Part shown: positions 10,901-17,968 of the stretch, one piece after another
Numbering within the stretch: position 1 is the first letter of the stretch
How the letters are laid out: each line of letters begins with the position of its first letter
Assembly (NCBI RefSeq): GCF_042665195.1
Contig: NZ_JBHTBW010000016.1
Coordinates: forward strand, 1 to 32,068
Origin: Laceyella putida
GTDB lineage: Bacteria > Bacillota > Bacilli > Thermoactinomycetales > Thermoactinomycetaceae
Direction of reading: 5' to 3'
DNA length: 32,068 bases
Notes under the pieces: generated by a model
Told to the model about the DNA's origin: nothing
What the model saw: only the letters and a program-made list of their open reading frames with translations
Database searches by the model: none
Position numbers and translations under genes: made by a program

Positions 10901-13178
10901 CCCGTGGTCTAACGATCCTGTGCTCGATCCACCCGGTGAAGTGTGTTATCTGCGGGACGAAGAGAGCGGCGAAATATGGTCCGTCACAGCGTCTCCCGCA
11001 CGCGCAGATCAGCCTTACATCGTGTCGCACGGCAGGGGATATACCCGTGTTCGCCATGAGAGTCACGGTCTCATGCAGGAAGTTACCGTTTTTGTACCGC
11101 TTGATGACCCCGTCAAGGTGGTCAAATTACGGCTACAAAACAGGACTGCAGAGCGGCGTCGCCTGTCCGCCACGTATTATGCGGAATGGGTGCTGGGCGT
11201 GCGGCGCGAAGCAAACGCCTCTTTCATCGTCACGGAGTGGGAGGAATCGGCCAAAATCTTGCTGGCGCACAACACTTATCAGGAAGCGTTCCGCGATGCA
11301 ACAGTCTTTTTAGGCGTGTGTCCTCAACTCGAAACGTCTGATTCGGGAGAATTCGAAATCAATGCCGTACAGTCCGAAGATCTGTCTTGGACAGCCGACC
11401 GCGAGGAATTTCTCGGCCGCAATGGAACATTGGAAAATCCGGCTGCCATGAGCCGAGAGCGTCTGTCGGGCAAAACGGGACCTCTGTATGATACTTGTGG
11501 TGCGGTGCAGACCAAATTCACTATTGAGCCAAATGGCGAACAGACCGTCTACATCCTGTTAGGTTGTGAAGATTCGCGTGACGCCGTTGTAAAGCTCGCC
11601 CAAAAATACAGCCAAACGCGCGTCTGTGAGCAGTCCTTCGAGACCGTGCGGGAATTTTGGGACTCTGTGTTAGACCAGATCTCGGTTTCGACACCCAGTC
11701 CAGAAATGAATGTTCTGTTGAACGGTTGGTTACTTTACCAGTCGCTTGCCTGCCGAATGTGGGCGCGCACCGCTTTTTACCAGGCGGGCGGCGCATACGG
11801 CTTTCGCGACCAGTTGCAGGATTCACTGGCTCTGCTCCACAGCCGTCCCGACCTCACCCGGGCACAAATTTTGCTCCACGCCGCACATCAATATGAAGAG
11901 GGAGACGTGCAACACTGGTGGCATGAAGAGACAGAGCGCGGCATCCGCACGCGTTTCTCCGACGATTTGCTGTGGTTGCCATATGCCGTTTCACGTTACA
12001 TTGAACACACAGGCGACGACAGTTTGCTTGATGAGGTGGTGCCGTTTCTTCATAGTAAACCTTTGCGTGAGGGTGAACATGAACGGTACGAGCCAACACA
12101 AATCTCGACGCAGATCGGCACGGTTTTCGAGCATTGTTTCCGTGCGATCGACAGGGCTTTGCGCTTCTTCGGAGAACACGGGCTGCCTCTGATCGGAATC
12201 GGAGACTGGAACGATGGAATGAGTAATGTCGGCGATGCCGGTCGTGGGGAGAGCGTGTGGCTCGGCTGGTTTCTGTGCGAAATTCTGAATCAATATGCGG
12301 ATTTGTGCGAGCGGAAAGGAGAGGGAGAACGGGCTGGTCGTTACCGGAATATACGGGAACAACTCACCGCCTCTCTTGATGAACACGCCTGGGATGGACA
12401 GTGGTACAGGCGTGCCTTCACCGATGGCGGACAATGGCTGGGTTCTATCCACAATGAGGAGTGTCGCATCGATGCCATCGCCCAGTCGTGGTCAGTCATC
12501 TCTGAAGCGGCGCCAAAGGATAAAGCGATGCGGGCGATGCAGGCGTTTGACCGTGAACTCGTGGACCGCGACCTGTTCGTCGCACGTCTCTTGACACCGC
12601 CTTTTGACCGCACGGATCCGAGTCCCGGATATATTCAGGGCTATCCGCCCGGAATTCGCGAGAACGGAGCCCAGTATACCCACGGAGTGGTATGGGGAAT
12701 CGTCGCTTGGTGCCTTCTAGGTGAGGGGGACAAAGCGTTTGAGTTGTTTCATATGCTAAATCCTCTAACTCACACCCGGACGCTTGGTGAAGTGCGACAG
12801 TATGCCGGTGAGCCGTACGTCATGGCGGCAGACGTCTACACGACGGATCCGCACAAAGGACATGCTGGCTGGACATGGTACACCGGAGCTGCGGGATGGA
12901 TGTATCAGGCGGGCGTCGAGTGGATCCTTGGCCTGCGCCGCCGCGGAGAGAGGTTATACATCCGACCATGTATTCCGTGCGAATGGCAGGAGTTTTCCGT
13001 CAGCTACCGTTTTGGGAGTACACGCTACCTCATCAACGTCAAAAATCCGGCAGGCAAGTCAAGCGGATGGACCACGTTAATCATCGACGGTCAGGAAACT
13101 GACCTTGTAGAGGAGGACGGTCCCTGTATCGAATTGTGTGACGACGGGCAGGTCCACCATGTCGTTCTGACGATGTAG
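4902..13178 (+). CDS. Cyclic beta-1,2-glucan synthase (NdvB/ChvB/Cgs type)
   Basis: A 2758-residue membrane protein with the architecture of cyclic beta-1,2-glucan synthases (Brucella Cgs, Agrobacterium ChvB, Thermoanaerobacter italicus CGS). These polymerise glucose from UDP-glucose, cyclise the chain and trim it. Membrane segments lie near residues 420-475, 825-865, 885-915 and 945-995. The GT84 glycosyltransferase part has DADTRLP (D635, D637), LLEGGFLRTGLLSD and the HRWVRGDW motif (R783, W784). The middle glycoamylase-like/GH189-type cyclisation domain spans about 1030-1410 (SPTNIGLYL, MAHHQGMSLL). The C-terminal GH94 phosphorylase-like part has GDWNDGM with D2435 and D2438. ATG 4902 is preferred over GTG 4890 because GGGAGG at 4892-4897 precedes it. 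The gene looks more GC-rich than its flanks, so transfer is possible. galU follows. Confidence 0.93.
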   Translation: MINTEQLRQKAHELALKHDSSVRRRPTRRLWRQFNADIERLRAFVRSLQDGRASCSQPAEEWLLDHIEFIEEQALVIRHQLSDAFLRCLPRLRKSGEPRVLSLCADYLEHADGILNEDSFVSYINFYQEVSVLTIAEAWSIPLILRVGLIRRLAEVMELVRERREVCTLVERMLAQIEPSKLNPDALRSALEDAGQDIPLSGPLIVHLVSHLREWADDSATVREWLLCKLENGPDSLDRIVSYEVQLQAAYQAETGNIISSLRKISRWDWREPFEQICLVERTLRQESTGVYPLLDFFSRDSLRKRVEELARCLHVPENLVAKHAVELAAEEYEQACAERGQIDKGTAENGAEDRTHELRRDAAVSNPTAPAGLPRQTFVAYYLLEPAGVRKLRRTLKMCSRPRLLPEIGILRRATGAYFTLLAGLFVFALLGFSAWIGGGVSYTPAQWVMILLALVFPASEWAVTALHWLIESTRPPRPLLRYDFSHGIPDEAATMVVIPVIWSSVEEVKELADRLELHYLANRDPNIHFALLGDFVDAHAESLPEDSQILEAARASIEELNRMYSRQGGTTFHLFQRHRLWNPSEGVWMGWERKRGKLVEFVELIKGSKDTTYEFVVGDSAVLSRIRYIITLDADTRLPMGSAQRMIGTLHLPYNRPRLNETRTRVVEGYGVLQPRIGISHEAAVRSRFAYLWSGETGIDPYAFAVSDPYQDGLGQGIFTGKGIFDVDTFAQVLCERIPENRVLSHDLLEGGFLRTGLLSDIELIDDHPTTFSAYQKRLHRWVRGDWQLLCWLFGRVCDRRGTLLPVDLSALTRWQMIDNLRRSLLPPVLFVLLLFGLTVLPGSPWRWLAIMFATLLLPVIRQCVTIRRTVWCPRALLVTVGQVLVIILTLPFQSALLLDAIVRSVFRLFISKRHLLEWVSAAETERRNRQGRHPVLMGMRGGYALVLLFILAAATSGTSALQWTGLALSALWALAPLAVRWLDQPAARPAQPLSEVEVEKLRVLAQQIWAFFEDFTTEKDNWLPPDNVQIDPPNGIAHRTSPTNIGLYLASTLAARDFGFIDTPVLVERLERTLTTVERLDKWKGHLYNWYDTVALEPLPPLYVSTVDSGNFVAYLMVVKEGLMEWLKTDFSEREREGSVKYGSKGTEGWLARGQKLIGRLEALINNTDFRPLYDPKAKLFTLGYHAALGDRDTILYDLLASEARQASFVAIALGHVPVSHWSALGRTMTKIGQRVTLLSWSGTMFEYLMPWLIMPTYRNTVWDSTYRGVVKRQIEYANQRGVPFGISESGYYAFDYQMNYQYRAFGVPGLGFKRGLEQDLVVAPYATILALPFAKRQGLEDLRKMEEIGARGKYGYYEAIDFTPERMPKDKRCMVIRSFMAHHQGMSLLTLGNLLLPRKMYERFHRDKRVQAAELLLQERIPTRPAIIKHPVMRRVHLPEPRPAQSVALREYLSADTPTPEVCVLSNGEFMTVVTNSGSGFSRWESLAVSRWREDPVADDWGSYIYIRDVSRDLVWSPTFQPCRVPSPEQSVQFSLERATFMRVDGDVQTSLEICVSPECNAEVRRLTLTNTGNEERIIEVTTFLEVVLAPPIADDAHPAFSKLFVETEYEVDTECLLARRRPRDPSEKPLWAVHSLLVDGEPLGPVEYETDRASFIGRGHTLSQPQGIRSRLRKTVGAVADPAFIMRRRLTIKPGERVQLFAVTGVADTKDEAVSIVSRFAGDLQVERTFQLAWTRSQIELRHFHLTVAEAMVFQRLAGRALYMAPLRGERERSITANAKGQSGLWAYGISGDWPIILVRIADVANQQFVIKLLIGHEYLRRKGLLIDLVILNESAGGYQQDLQEALLGAVEHSVGHQGAGPGGVYVIAANQLSDEDKRLLHAVSRVVLRADGPSLKAQIKLPRRDTVLPAPLVPIQPLIRYGNPAPEDTHDWIFFNGLGGFSPDGREYRIVLKNTNHLPAPWINVMANPRFGCLVTELGTGYTWWRNSRECKLTPWSNDPVLDPPGEVCYLRDEESGEIWSVTASPARADQPYIVSHGRGYTRVRHESHGLMQEVTVFVPLDDPVKVVKLRLQNRTAERRRLSATYYAEWVLGVRREANASFIVTEWEESAKILLAHNTYQEAFRDATVFLGVCPQLETSDSGEFEINAVQSEDLSWTADREEFLGRNGTLENPAAMSRERLSGKTGPLYDTCGAVQTKFTIEPNGEQTVYILLGCEDSRDAVVKLAQKYSQTRVCEQSFETVREFWDSVLDQISVSTPSPEMNVLLNGWLLYQSLACRMWARTAFYQAGGAYGFRDQLQDSLALLHSRPDLTRAQILLHAAHQYEEGDVQHWWHEETERGIRTRFSDDLLWLPYAVSRYIEHTGDDSLLDEVVPFLHSKPLREGEHERYEPTQISTQIGTVFEHCFRAIDRALRFFGEHGLPLIGIGDWNDGMSNVGDAGRGESVWLGWFLCEILNQYADLCERKGEGERAGRYRNIREQLTASLDEHAWDGQWYRRAFTDGGQWLGSIHNEECRIDAIAQSWSVISEAAPKDKAMRAMQAFDRELVDRDLFVARLLTPPFDRTDPSPGYIQGYPPGIRENGAQYTHGVVWGIVAWCLLGEGDKAFELFHMLNPLTHTRTLGEVRQYAGEPYVMAADVYTTDPHKGHAGWTWYTGAAGWMYQAGVEWILGLRRRGERLYIRPCIPCEWQEFSVSYRFGSTRYLINVKNPAGKSSGWTTLIIDGQETDLVEEDGPCIELCDDGQVHHVVLTM

Positions 13179-13306
13179 GTACCGGTTGGGGGAGCAAACG
13201 GATATATTTGTGATAGTCTGGCGGTCGCCGGCGAAGGAACTTGGTAACGCAGGTTGTTCTCGTTGGGTGACCGCGGCTATTGCGAAAAGACGTCTCCAAG
13301 GAGTAA

Positions 13307-13522
13307 AGATTTCGGAGCAATCCTATATATATATATGTATGGAACCAGGATAGCCGATTGTTAGAAACATTCGCGGCGATTCGTAATGGCTTGTATGCAT
13401 CTTATCAGAACCCGGTTGGGAAAGGTGTGAATACGGCTTTGGAAAAACAAGTGCTCGTTTTGCAAGGGCTTCTCAAGAATATTGAGTGGAAGGGAAGTTT
13501 GCATGGTGAGAAAAATACGTAA
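13307..13522 (+). CDS. Small ORF overlapping the galU start (function unknown)
   Basis: The frame from 13307 to TAA 13520-13522 is open and reads protein-like, with LLETFAAIRNGLYASYQNP then GKGVNTALEKQVLVLQGLL. The likeliest start is TTG 13358, seven bases after AGGA at 13347-13350, giving 54 residues. Its last 20 bases overlap the start of galU in another frame, the arrangement expected of translational coupling. I do not recognise the family and no membrane segment or signal peptide is visible. It could also be the tail of a lost gene. The preceding 13179-13306 holds nothing I can identify. A short AT dinucleotide run lies at 13324-13336. Confidence 0.4.
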   Translation, partial: RFRSNPIYIYVWNQDSRLLETFAAIRNGLYASYQNPVGKGVNTALEKQVLVLQGLLKNIEWKGSLHGEKNT

Positions 13523-14387
13523 GGCGATTATCCCGGCAGCCGGATTCGGAACCCGATTTTTGCCTGCCACCAAAGCTCAGCCTAAAGAAATGTTACCTTT
13601 GATCAACAAGCCGACGATTCAATACATAGTCGAAGAGGCTATCTCTTCCGGGATTGAAGATATCCTGATTGTAACAGGACGAAACAAACGAGCTATTGAA
13701 GATCACTTCGATCACAATGTCGAGTTGGAACATTTTCTTAAACAGCAGGGGAAATGGGCTCAATATAAGGAAGTTTTGGAGATTGCAAAAATGGTGGATA
13801 TCCACTTCATCCGACAAAAACAACAGCTCGGACTTGGGCATGCTGTTTTGTGTGCCCGTTCTTTTGTTGGAAATGAGCCATTTGCGGTTCTTCTCGGCGA
13901 TGATATTATCGATAATCCCTCTAAACCGGCTCTTCAGCAGATGATTGAGGAGTTTCACGAGCATGGAAAGACTGTCGTCGGAGTACAACGCGTATTGCCG
14001 GAAGAAGTGTCCAAGTATGGAGTGATAGCAGGCAAGCAGATCAGAAACCATGTTTATCAATTGGATGATTTGGTTGAAAAACCCGCTTCAGACAAAGCGC
14101 CATCGAATTTGGCGATCGTGGGACGTTATATCATTAGCCCTGAAATCTTTGATATCTTGGAGTATACCGAGCCTGGACGCGGCGGTGAAATTCAGCTTAC
14201 GGACGCCCTTAGGGTTCTATGTCACAAACAGGGCATGCATGCTCGCCTCTTGGAGGGAGATCGCCATGATATTGGAGATAAATGGGGATATATAAAAGCT
14301 ACTTTGTCATTTGCTTTGCAGGGTGAGGATTTACGCGATTATTTGCTTGAGTTTTTGCTTGAGAGATTACAGTCTATACCAAAGTAA
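13503..14387 (+). CDS. galU: UTP--glucose-1-phosphate uridylyltransferase
   Basis: This cytoplasmic nucleotidyltransferase makes UDP-glucose from UTP and glucose 1-phosphate. The N-terminus carries the family signature AAGFGTRFLPATKAQPKEML from residue 13, where GxGTR and the PKEML lysine bind nucleotide and phosphate. The substrate segment LGLGHAVLCAR, the acidic LLGDDI and the GRGGEIQLTDAL motif are all present. The length of 294 residues is normal for GalU/GtaB. ATG 13503 is chosen over the upstream TTG 13482 because AAGGGA at 13490-13495 is correctly spaced. Its position just after the cyclic glucan synthase suggests it supplies that enzyme, although UDP-glucose also feeds wall and teichoic acid glycosylation. 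It could equally be named gtaB. Confidence 0.95.
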   Translation: MVRKIRKAIIPAAGFGTRFLPATKAQPKEMLPLINKPTIQYIVEEAISSGIEDILIVTGRNKRAIEDHFDHNVELEHFLKQQGKWAQYKEVLEIAKMVDIHFIRQKQQLGLGHAVLCARSFVGNEPFAVLLGDDIIDNPSKPALQQMIEEFHEHGKTVVGVQRVLPEEVSKYGVIAGKQIRNHVYQLDDLVEKPASDKAPSNLAIVGRYIISPEIFDILEYTEPGRGGEIQLTDALRVLCHKQGMHARLLEGDRHDIGDKWGYIKATLSFALQGEDLRDYLLEFLLERLQSIPK

Positions 14388-14400
14388 GTAGCGGGCAGGG

Positions 14401-14471
14401 AAGGCTGAGAGAACGGAATCGCCAAAAGTCCAAACCCTGGGCATTCCGTACTTTCTCCCGAAGCCAGCCTT
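14401..14471. repeat. Long imperfect inverted repeat after galU
   Basis: AAGGCTG (14401-14407) pairs with CAGCCTT (14465-14471), GAGA with TCTC inside it, and ACGGAAT (14413-14419) with ATTCCGT (14443-14449). Together they form a long hairpin starting 13 bases after the galU stop. There is no T tract directly after it, so it may be a stabilising 3' structure, a processed terminator or the remains of a small palindromic element. Confidence 0.55.
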
Positions 14472-14768
14472 ATGTATTCCCGGTACATTAGCTTATATGT
14501 TTGGCTCAATAAAATAGGGTATCGAATTTTCAAAGGGGGGCATATTATATTGCCCATATCTCTTTAAAAAACTCTGGCGATGCTCATGATTTGGTTAAAG
14601 AAGAATGGACTTATCCTGATCAAAAGGAGAGATTAAATCTCTCCTGAGATTCATGATAAACCCAGCTCCAAACCAGTAATGCTTCTGCACCTAAGAGAAA
14701 CGAGGCGTCAACTTTTGAGCTGTATAGATGGTTGAATGATCAGATACATCCTGATAAGTTTTCTTTAT
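14472..14768. other. Intergenic region between galU and the LuxR-type gene
   Basis: The stretch lies between the convergent ends of galU and the regulator. It contains a perfect 9-bp hairpin (AGGAGAGAT 14625-14633 with ATCTCTCCT 14637-14645, loop TAA). One plus-strand frame without a start codon reads DAHDLVKEEWTYPDQKERL before a TGA. It looks coding-like but cannot be assigned, and may be a gene remnant. No T-rich terminator was found for either gene. Confidence 0.3.
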
Positions 14769-16310
14769 TTATTGGATCAACTGTTGACGGAAAGCCTTAG
14801 CTACAGCTTCTGTCCTATTTTTTGCCTTTAATTTTTTAAAGATGGAATTTATATATTCATTTACAGTATACTCGCTGAGTTGAAGTTTTGAGGCAATATG
14901 TTTTGTGCTGTAACCATCAGCGCTAAGCTGGAGAATTTGCTTTTCACGATGGGATAAGAGGGAAGAGGTTTTGATAACCGGAGAGTTTGAATAAAGTTTT
15001 GAATGCAAATTTTTTGATAACCGACTCAAAAGGGAGTCGACGATTTCAATGGTGTTGTCCGAAACGTCGAAAGGTCGGCCGTTCTGGTCAAGCAGTAAAA
15101 CACCGGTAACATGGTGGTTCTCTCCATACAATGGTGCTACTAACAATGAAGTCAAATGGAAATGTTCAATATGGTGCGAGGGAAGGTAATTTTCCACTTG
15201 TTTAAAATGAACAGGTCGTTTCGCATCTAAGATCATTGAGATGATGGGTATATTATGTTCCGGTTCCTGAATGCGTTGAATATCTTCCAAAGGAACATTA
15301 TAGGACTGGACCCCCTCAATATTTTTGAAAAACGAATGGTACCAAAAAAGAGCGCTGCGCTGAAAACCGGCGATGTGGCAAATATGTTCAACACATGAAG
15401 AAAGAGTATCTTGTATTTCCCTGGTTGATAACAGTGCATTGTCAAATTCCAAAATCGCTTCGTACTGTAGAATCTGGTCATGAATGGTTTGTTGTATATC
15501 TTCATTGTAATACATTTTAGATAATTCGATTGCATGACGGATCCAAAGGACCAGCTGCTGGGCAAAGCGTTTCGTTAGGGAGTCTTTTTTTCCTTTGATG
15601 ACAAGGTATAGCTTTTCGTTGATTTTATCTACAAATCCTTCGGTTTTTCCGGAGACAACTTGATGGACGGATAATGTCAGCTCTTCGTGTGTATAAGCAG
15701 GGAACCATTCTTCTAATTCAAAGTTATACATAGCAATATCCAAAATTTCACATCTGCGTTTACTTGATAATGAGGTTGCGATAGCGACCCATTTCCAGTT
15801 TATATTAGACCATATATCTTGTCCTTGCAGCAATCGCATCAGCGGAGAAATAGATCTGCTCTTCTTATTGTGTTGATAACCGAATGTTAGTAGTTGATGC
15901 TGTGTAATAGAAAAAGATAAATTCATGCATAGGGTGTGAATCCATTGATAGCAGTTATTTACATAAAGATGATTACGGTTTTGCAGGATCATCTCCATCA
16001 TGATTTGTTCAAATGATCCGATGGCAAATATAATCCGGTTCGAATTTAACGTTTTTTCCCAATCCAAAATCATTTGTTGGAATTTATCGAAAAAAGAGGG
16101 TTCGTCAGAAAGAGCGAGATCCAAGTGACCCAGCAAAAAGCGGAACACATCGGCTAAAGATTTCTTTTCTTCGTTGTTTACGTTTATTTTGGAAAGTTTG
16201 ATGTTCCATCGGGTCAAACACTCTTGGTACTCCCGATAAACCGTGTCAAGCATTTGTTCGACTTCATTGGGTTGCAACTTGGGACCGATCAGATATTTGG
16301 TCATATGCAT
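14769..16310 (-). CDS. GAF-domain LuxR-type transcriptional regulator
   Basis: A 513-residue protein ending in a typical LuxR/GerE helix-turn-helix (about residues 448-505): LSHREKQILQLSADGYSTKH and SEYTVNEYINSIFKKLKAKN. Before it, about residues 285-430 resemble a GAF sensor domain (RPVHFKQ, LLVAPLYGENHHVTGVLLLD). The first 280 residues are helical and not assigned. There is no signal peptide or receiver domain, so it probably senses a cytoplasmic ligand. The start is placed at 16310 because GAGGG (16316-16320) lies five bases upstream; a GTG at 16316 would sit inside that site. It diverges from the SCP2/dehydrogenase/R2lox genes across about 140 bases and is the natural candidate to control them. 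That is an inference from position. Confidence 0.85.
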   Translation of the reverse strand: MHMTKYLIGPKLQPNEVEQMLDTVYREYQECLTRWNIKLSKINVNNEEKKSLADVFRFLLGHLDLALSDEPSFFDKFQQMILDWEKTLNSNRIIFAIGSFEQIMMEMILQNRNHLYVNNCYQWIHTLCMNLSFSITQHQLLTFGYQHNKKSRSISPLMRLLQGQDIWSNINWKWVAIATSLSSKRRCEILDIAMYNFELEEWFPAYTHEELTLSVHQVVSGKTEGFVDKINEKLYLVIKGKKDSLTKRFAQQLVLWIRHAIELSKMYYNEDIQQTIHDQILQYEAILEFDNALLSTREIQDTLSSCVEHICHIAGFQRSALFWYHSFFKNIEGVQSYNVPLEDIQRIQEPEHNIPIISMILDAKRPVHFKQVENYLPSHHIEHFHLTSLLVAPLYGENHHVTGVLLLDQNGRPFDVSDNTIEIVDSLLSRLSKNLHSKLYSNSPVIKTSSLLSHREKQILQLSADGYSTKHIASKLQLSEYTVNEYINSIFKKLKAKNRTEAVAKAFRQQLIQ

Positions 16311-16342
16311 AGCCACCCTCTCTATTCACTAGTTATTTTTAG

Positions 16343-16398
16343 GGGTATTATAACCCAGTATTTCAGGGATTGTATAAAGATTTTAAATAGAATAACAT
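16343..16398 (+). promoter_or_regulatory. Divergent control region: promoter and possible operator of the R2lox operon
   Basis: A sigma-A-like pair, TTGTAT at 16370-16375 and TAACAT at 16393-16398 with a 17-base spacer, lies about 50 bases before the first gene of the operon. Just upstream, GGGT at 16343-16346 and ACCC at 16353-16356 form a short dyad separated by six bases, a possible binding site for the divergent LuxR-type regulator. Both are pattern matches without experimental support. Confidence 0.35.
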
Positions 16399-16450
16399 TT
16401 AGATGAAATAACATGAAGCAAAACCCAAATGAATAAATGGAGGGAACATC

Positions 16451-16873
16451 ATGAAGGTGTTTTCGGAAGAATGGGTGCAGGAATGGGGAAAGAAGATCAA
16501 TGAAAGTGAGCAATACTTTCAAGCTGCACAGACTTGGGAATGGCCGTTAATATTGATCTTTGAAAAGGACCCGTCGATAGGGATAGATGAAGACTGGTCC
16601 GTCTATCTTGATTTGTGGCATGGAGAATGTCGCGAGGCGCGCGTAGCGACGAAGGAAGACATGGAAAATGCCCCGTATGTGATCAGCGCTGATTCTTACA
16701 CATGGAAACAAATTTTTGACCGAAAATTGGAACCAGTTTCAACGATTATGCGTGGAAGGATGAAATTGATCAAAGGAAACATGTCCACTTTGTCCGCTTA
16801 TGTGTTGGCGGCCAAATATCTCGTGGAATCCGCTTTGGAAATGGATGCCGAGTTTCCGGAGGGGCTGAAATGA
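16451..16873 (+). CDS. SCP2-like (sterol carrier protein 2 type) lipid-binding protein
   Basis: A 140-residue protein without signal peptide or membrane segment. Its pattern fits the SCP2 sterol-carrier fold: an alternating beta region (WPLILIFEKDPSIG, WSVYLDLWHGECRE), then VISADSYTWKQIFDRKLEP, where SCP2 proteins have their helix before the hydrophobic cavity. The IMRGRMKLIKGNMSTLSAY segment matches the typical SCP2 'G+++++GD...L' ending. Such domains bind fatty acyl chains or sterols in a tunnel. It starts at ATG 16451 after GGAGGG (16439-16444). Its stop overlaps the dehydrogenase start (ATGA at 16870-16873), so the two are translationally coupled. A role in presenting a hydrophobic substrate to the oxidase or dehydrogenases is inferred from this context. 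Confidence 0.65.
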   Translation: MKVFSEEWVQEWGKKINESEQYFQAAQTWEWPLILIFEKDPSIGIDEDWSVYLDLWHGECREARVATKEDMENAPYVISADSYTWKQIFDRKLEPVSTIMRGRMKLIKGNMSTLSAYVLAAKYLVESALEMDAEFPEGLK

Positions 16874-17913
16874 AAGCGGTCACATTTCATGGCGTGGGCG
16901 ACGTCCGAGTCGAAACGGTTCAGGATCCGGCTATTCAAGAGCATACGGACGCTATCGTGCGAATCACGACGGCGGCGATTTGTGGATCCGATCTGCATCT
17001 TTATCACGGTGCGATTCCGGGCCTGCTGCCGGGAGCCATAATTGGACACGAGTACGTAGGCGTGGTTGAAGAAGTGGGTCCCCATGTGCGAAGTTTCAAA
17101 CGAGGCGACCGTGTGGTGGGAGCGTTTCACGTAGCCTGCGGCAAGTGTCGAACCTGCCGGCGGAGCTCCTTTAACCAGTGCCGGTACGGCGGTGTGCTGG
17201 GATACGGTGTCGCCTTCGGAAATTTGGACGGAACGCAGGCGGAATATGCGCGTATTCCGTATGCAGACCACACCTTGCGGCGGGTTCCGGATGGTCTGAC
17301 CGACGAACAGGCGCTGTTTACGGGAGATATCCTTACCACCGCCTATGGCGCCGTTGTGAACAGCGGATTAAGGCCCGGGGAGAACGTCGCCGTGATCGGT
17401 TGCGGCCCCGTCGGGATCATGGCGGTTCAAAGCGCCTTTGCTCTTGGGGCTTCCCGGGTGTTCGCGGTGGATCTCGTCAAAGAGCGAACGGAATTGGCTG
17501 CGCAACTCGGTGCGATCCCGGTGCCCTCGAAAGAAATGAATGCAGTGTCGAAAATCAACGAATGGACCAACGGTGAAGGAGCCGACGTCGTGATCGAGGC
17601 GGTTGGAGGTCCTGCAACGCTTAAATTGGCGTTCGAACTCGCGCGGGGCGGGGGTCGAATCTCCGCTGTTGGTGTCACAGCGGAAGACACCTTTGCGTAT
17701 CCGTTGATGAGCAGCTTGACGAAAGATGTGACTTTCCGCATAGGTCTCGCTAACATCCACCGTGATATTGACGCGACGCTAGCTCTGGTGCAGGGCGGAC
17801 GGATCGACCCGACGGTGGTGGTTTCCCATCGATTGCCTTTGGAGCAGGCGCCGGAAGGCTATCGGCTGTTCGATCAACGCCAAGCAAACAAAGTGATTTT
17901 ACAATTATCGTAA
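16870..17913 (+). CDS. Zinc-dependent alcohol dehydrogenase (medium-chain family)
   Basis: A 347-residue cytoplasmic MDR dehydrogenase that oxidises an alcohol to an aldehyde or ketone with NAD(P). The catalytic zinc ligands are visible as C38 (ICGSDLHLYHG) and H60-E61 (GHEYVG). The structural zinc cysteines are C90, C93, C96 and C104. The Rossmann motif is GCGPVGIMAVQSA, followed by an acidic residue (FAVDLV), which favours NAD over NADP. The ribosome site GGAGGGG lies inside the end of the SCP2-like gene, and the start codon overlaps its stop. Between SCP2-like and R2lox genes, it probably acts on an alcohol made or bound by this operon. The family includes threonine, sorbitol and formaldehyde dehydrogenases, so the substrate cannot be named. 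Confidence 0.9.
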   Translation: MKAVTFHGVGDVRVETVQDPAIQEHTDAIVRITTAAICGSDLHLYHGAIPGLLPGAIIGHEYVGVVEEVGPHVRSFKRGDRVVGAFHVACGKCRTCRRSSFNQCRYGGVLGYGVAFGNLDGTQAEYARIPYADHTLRRVPDGLTDEQALFTGDILTTAYGAVVNSGLRPGENVAVIGCGPVGIMAVQSAFALGASRVFAVDLVKERTELAAQLGAIPVPSKEMNAVSKINEWTNGEGADVVIEAVGGPATLKLAFELARGGGRISAVGVTAEDTFAYPLMSSLTKDVTFRIGLANIHRDIDATLALVQGGRIDPTVVVSHRLPLEQAPEGYRLFDQRQANKVILQLS

Positions 17914-17968
17914 ATGATGCGAGTGATTCAGGTCAATAGAAAATAAGAGTTTTATGGAGGGATTCAAA

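Noticed and set aside
14650..14800. Plus-strand frame ending in FSLFIGSTVDGKP
   Set aside because: Its end lies within the 3' end of the minus-strand LuxR-type gene and it has no start codon, so it is most likely a shadow.
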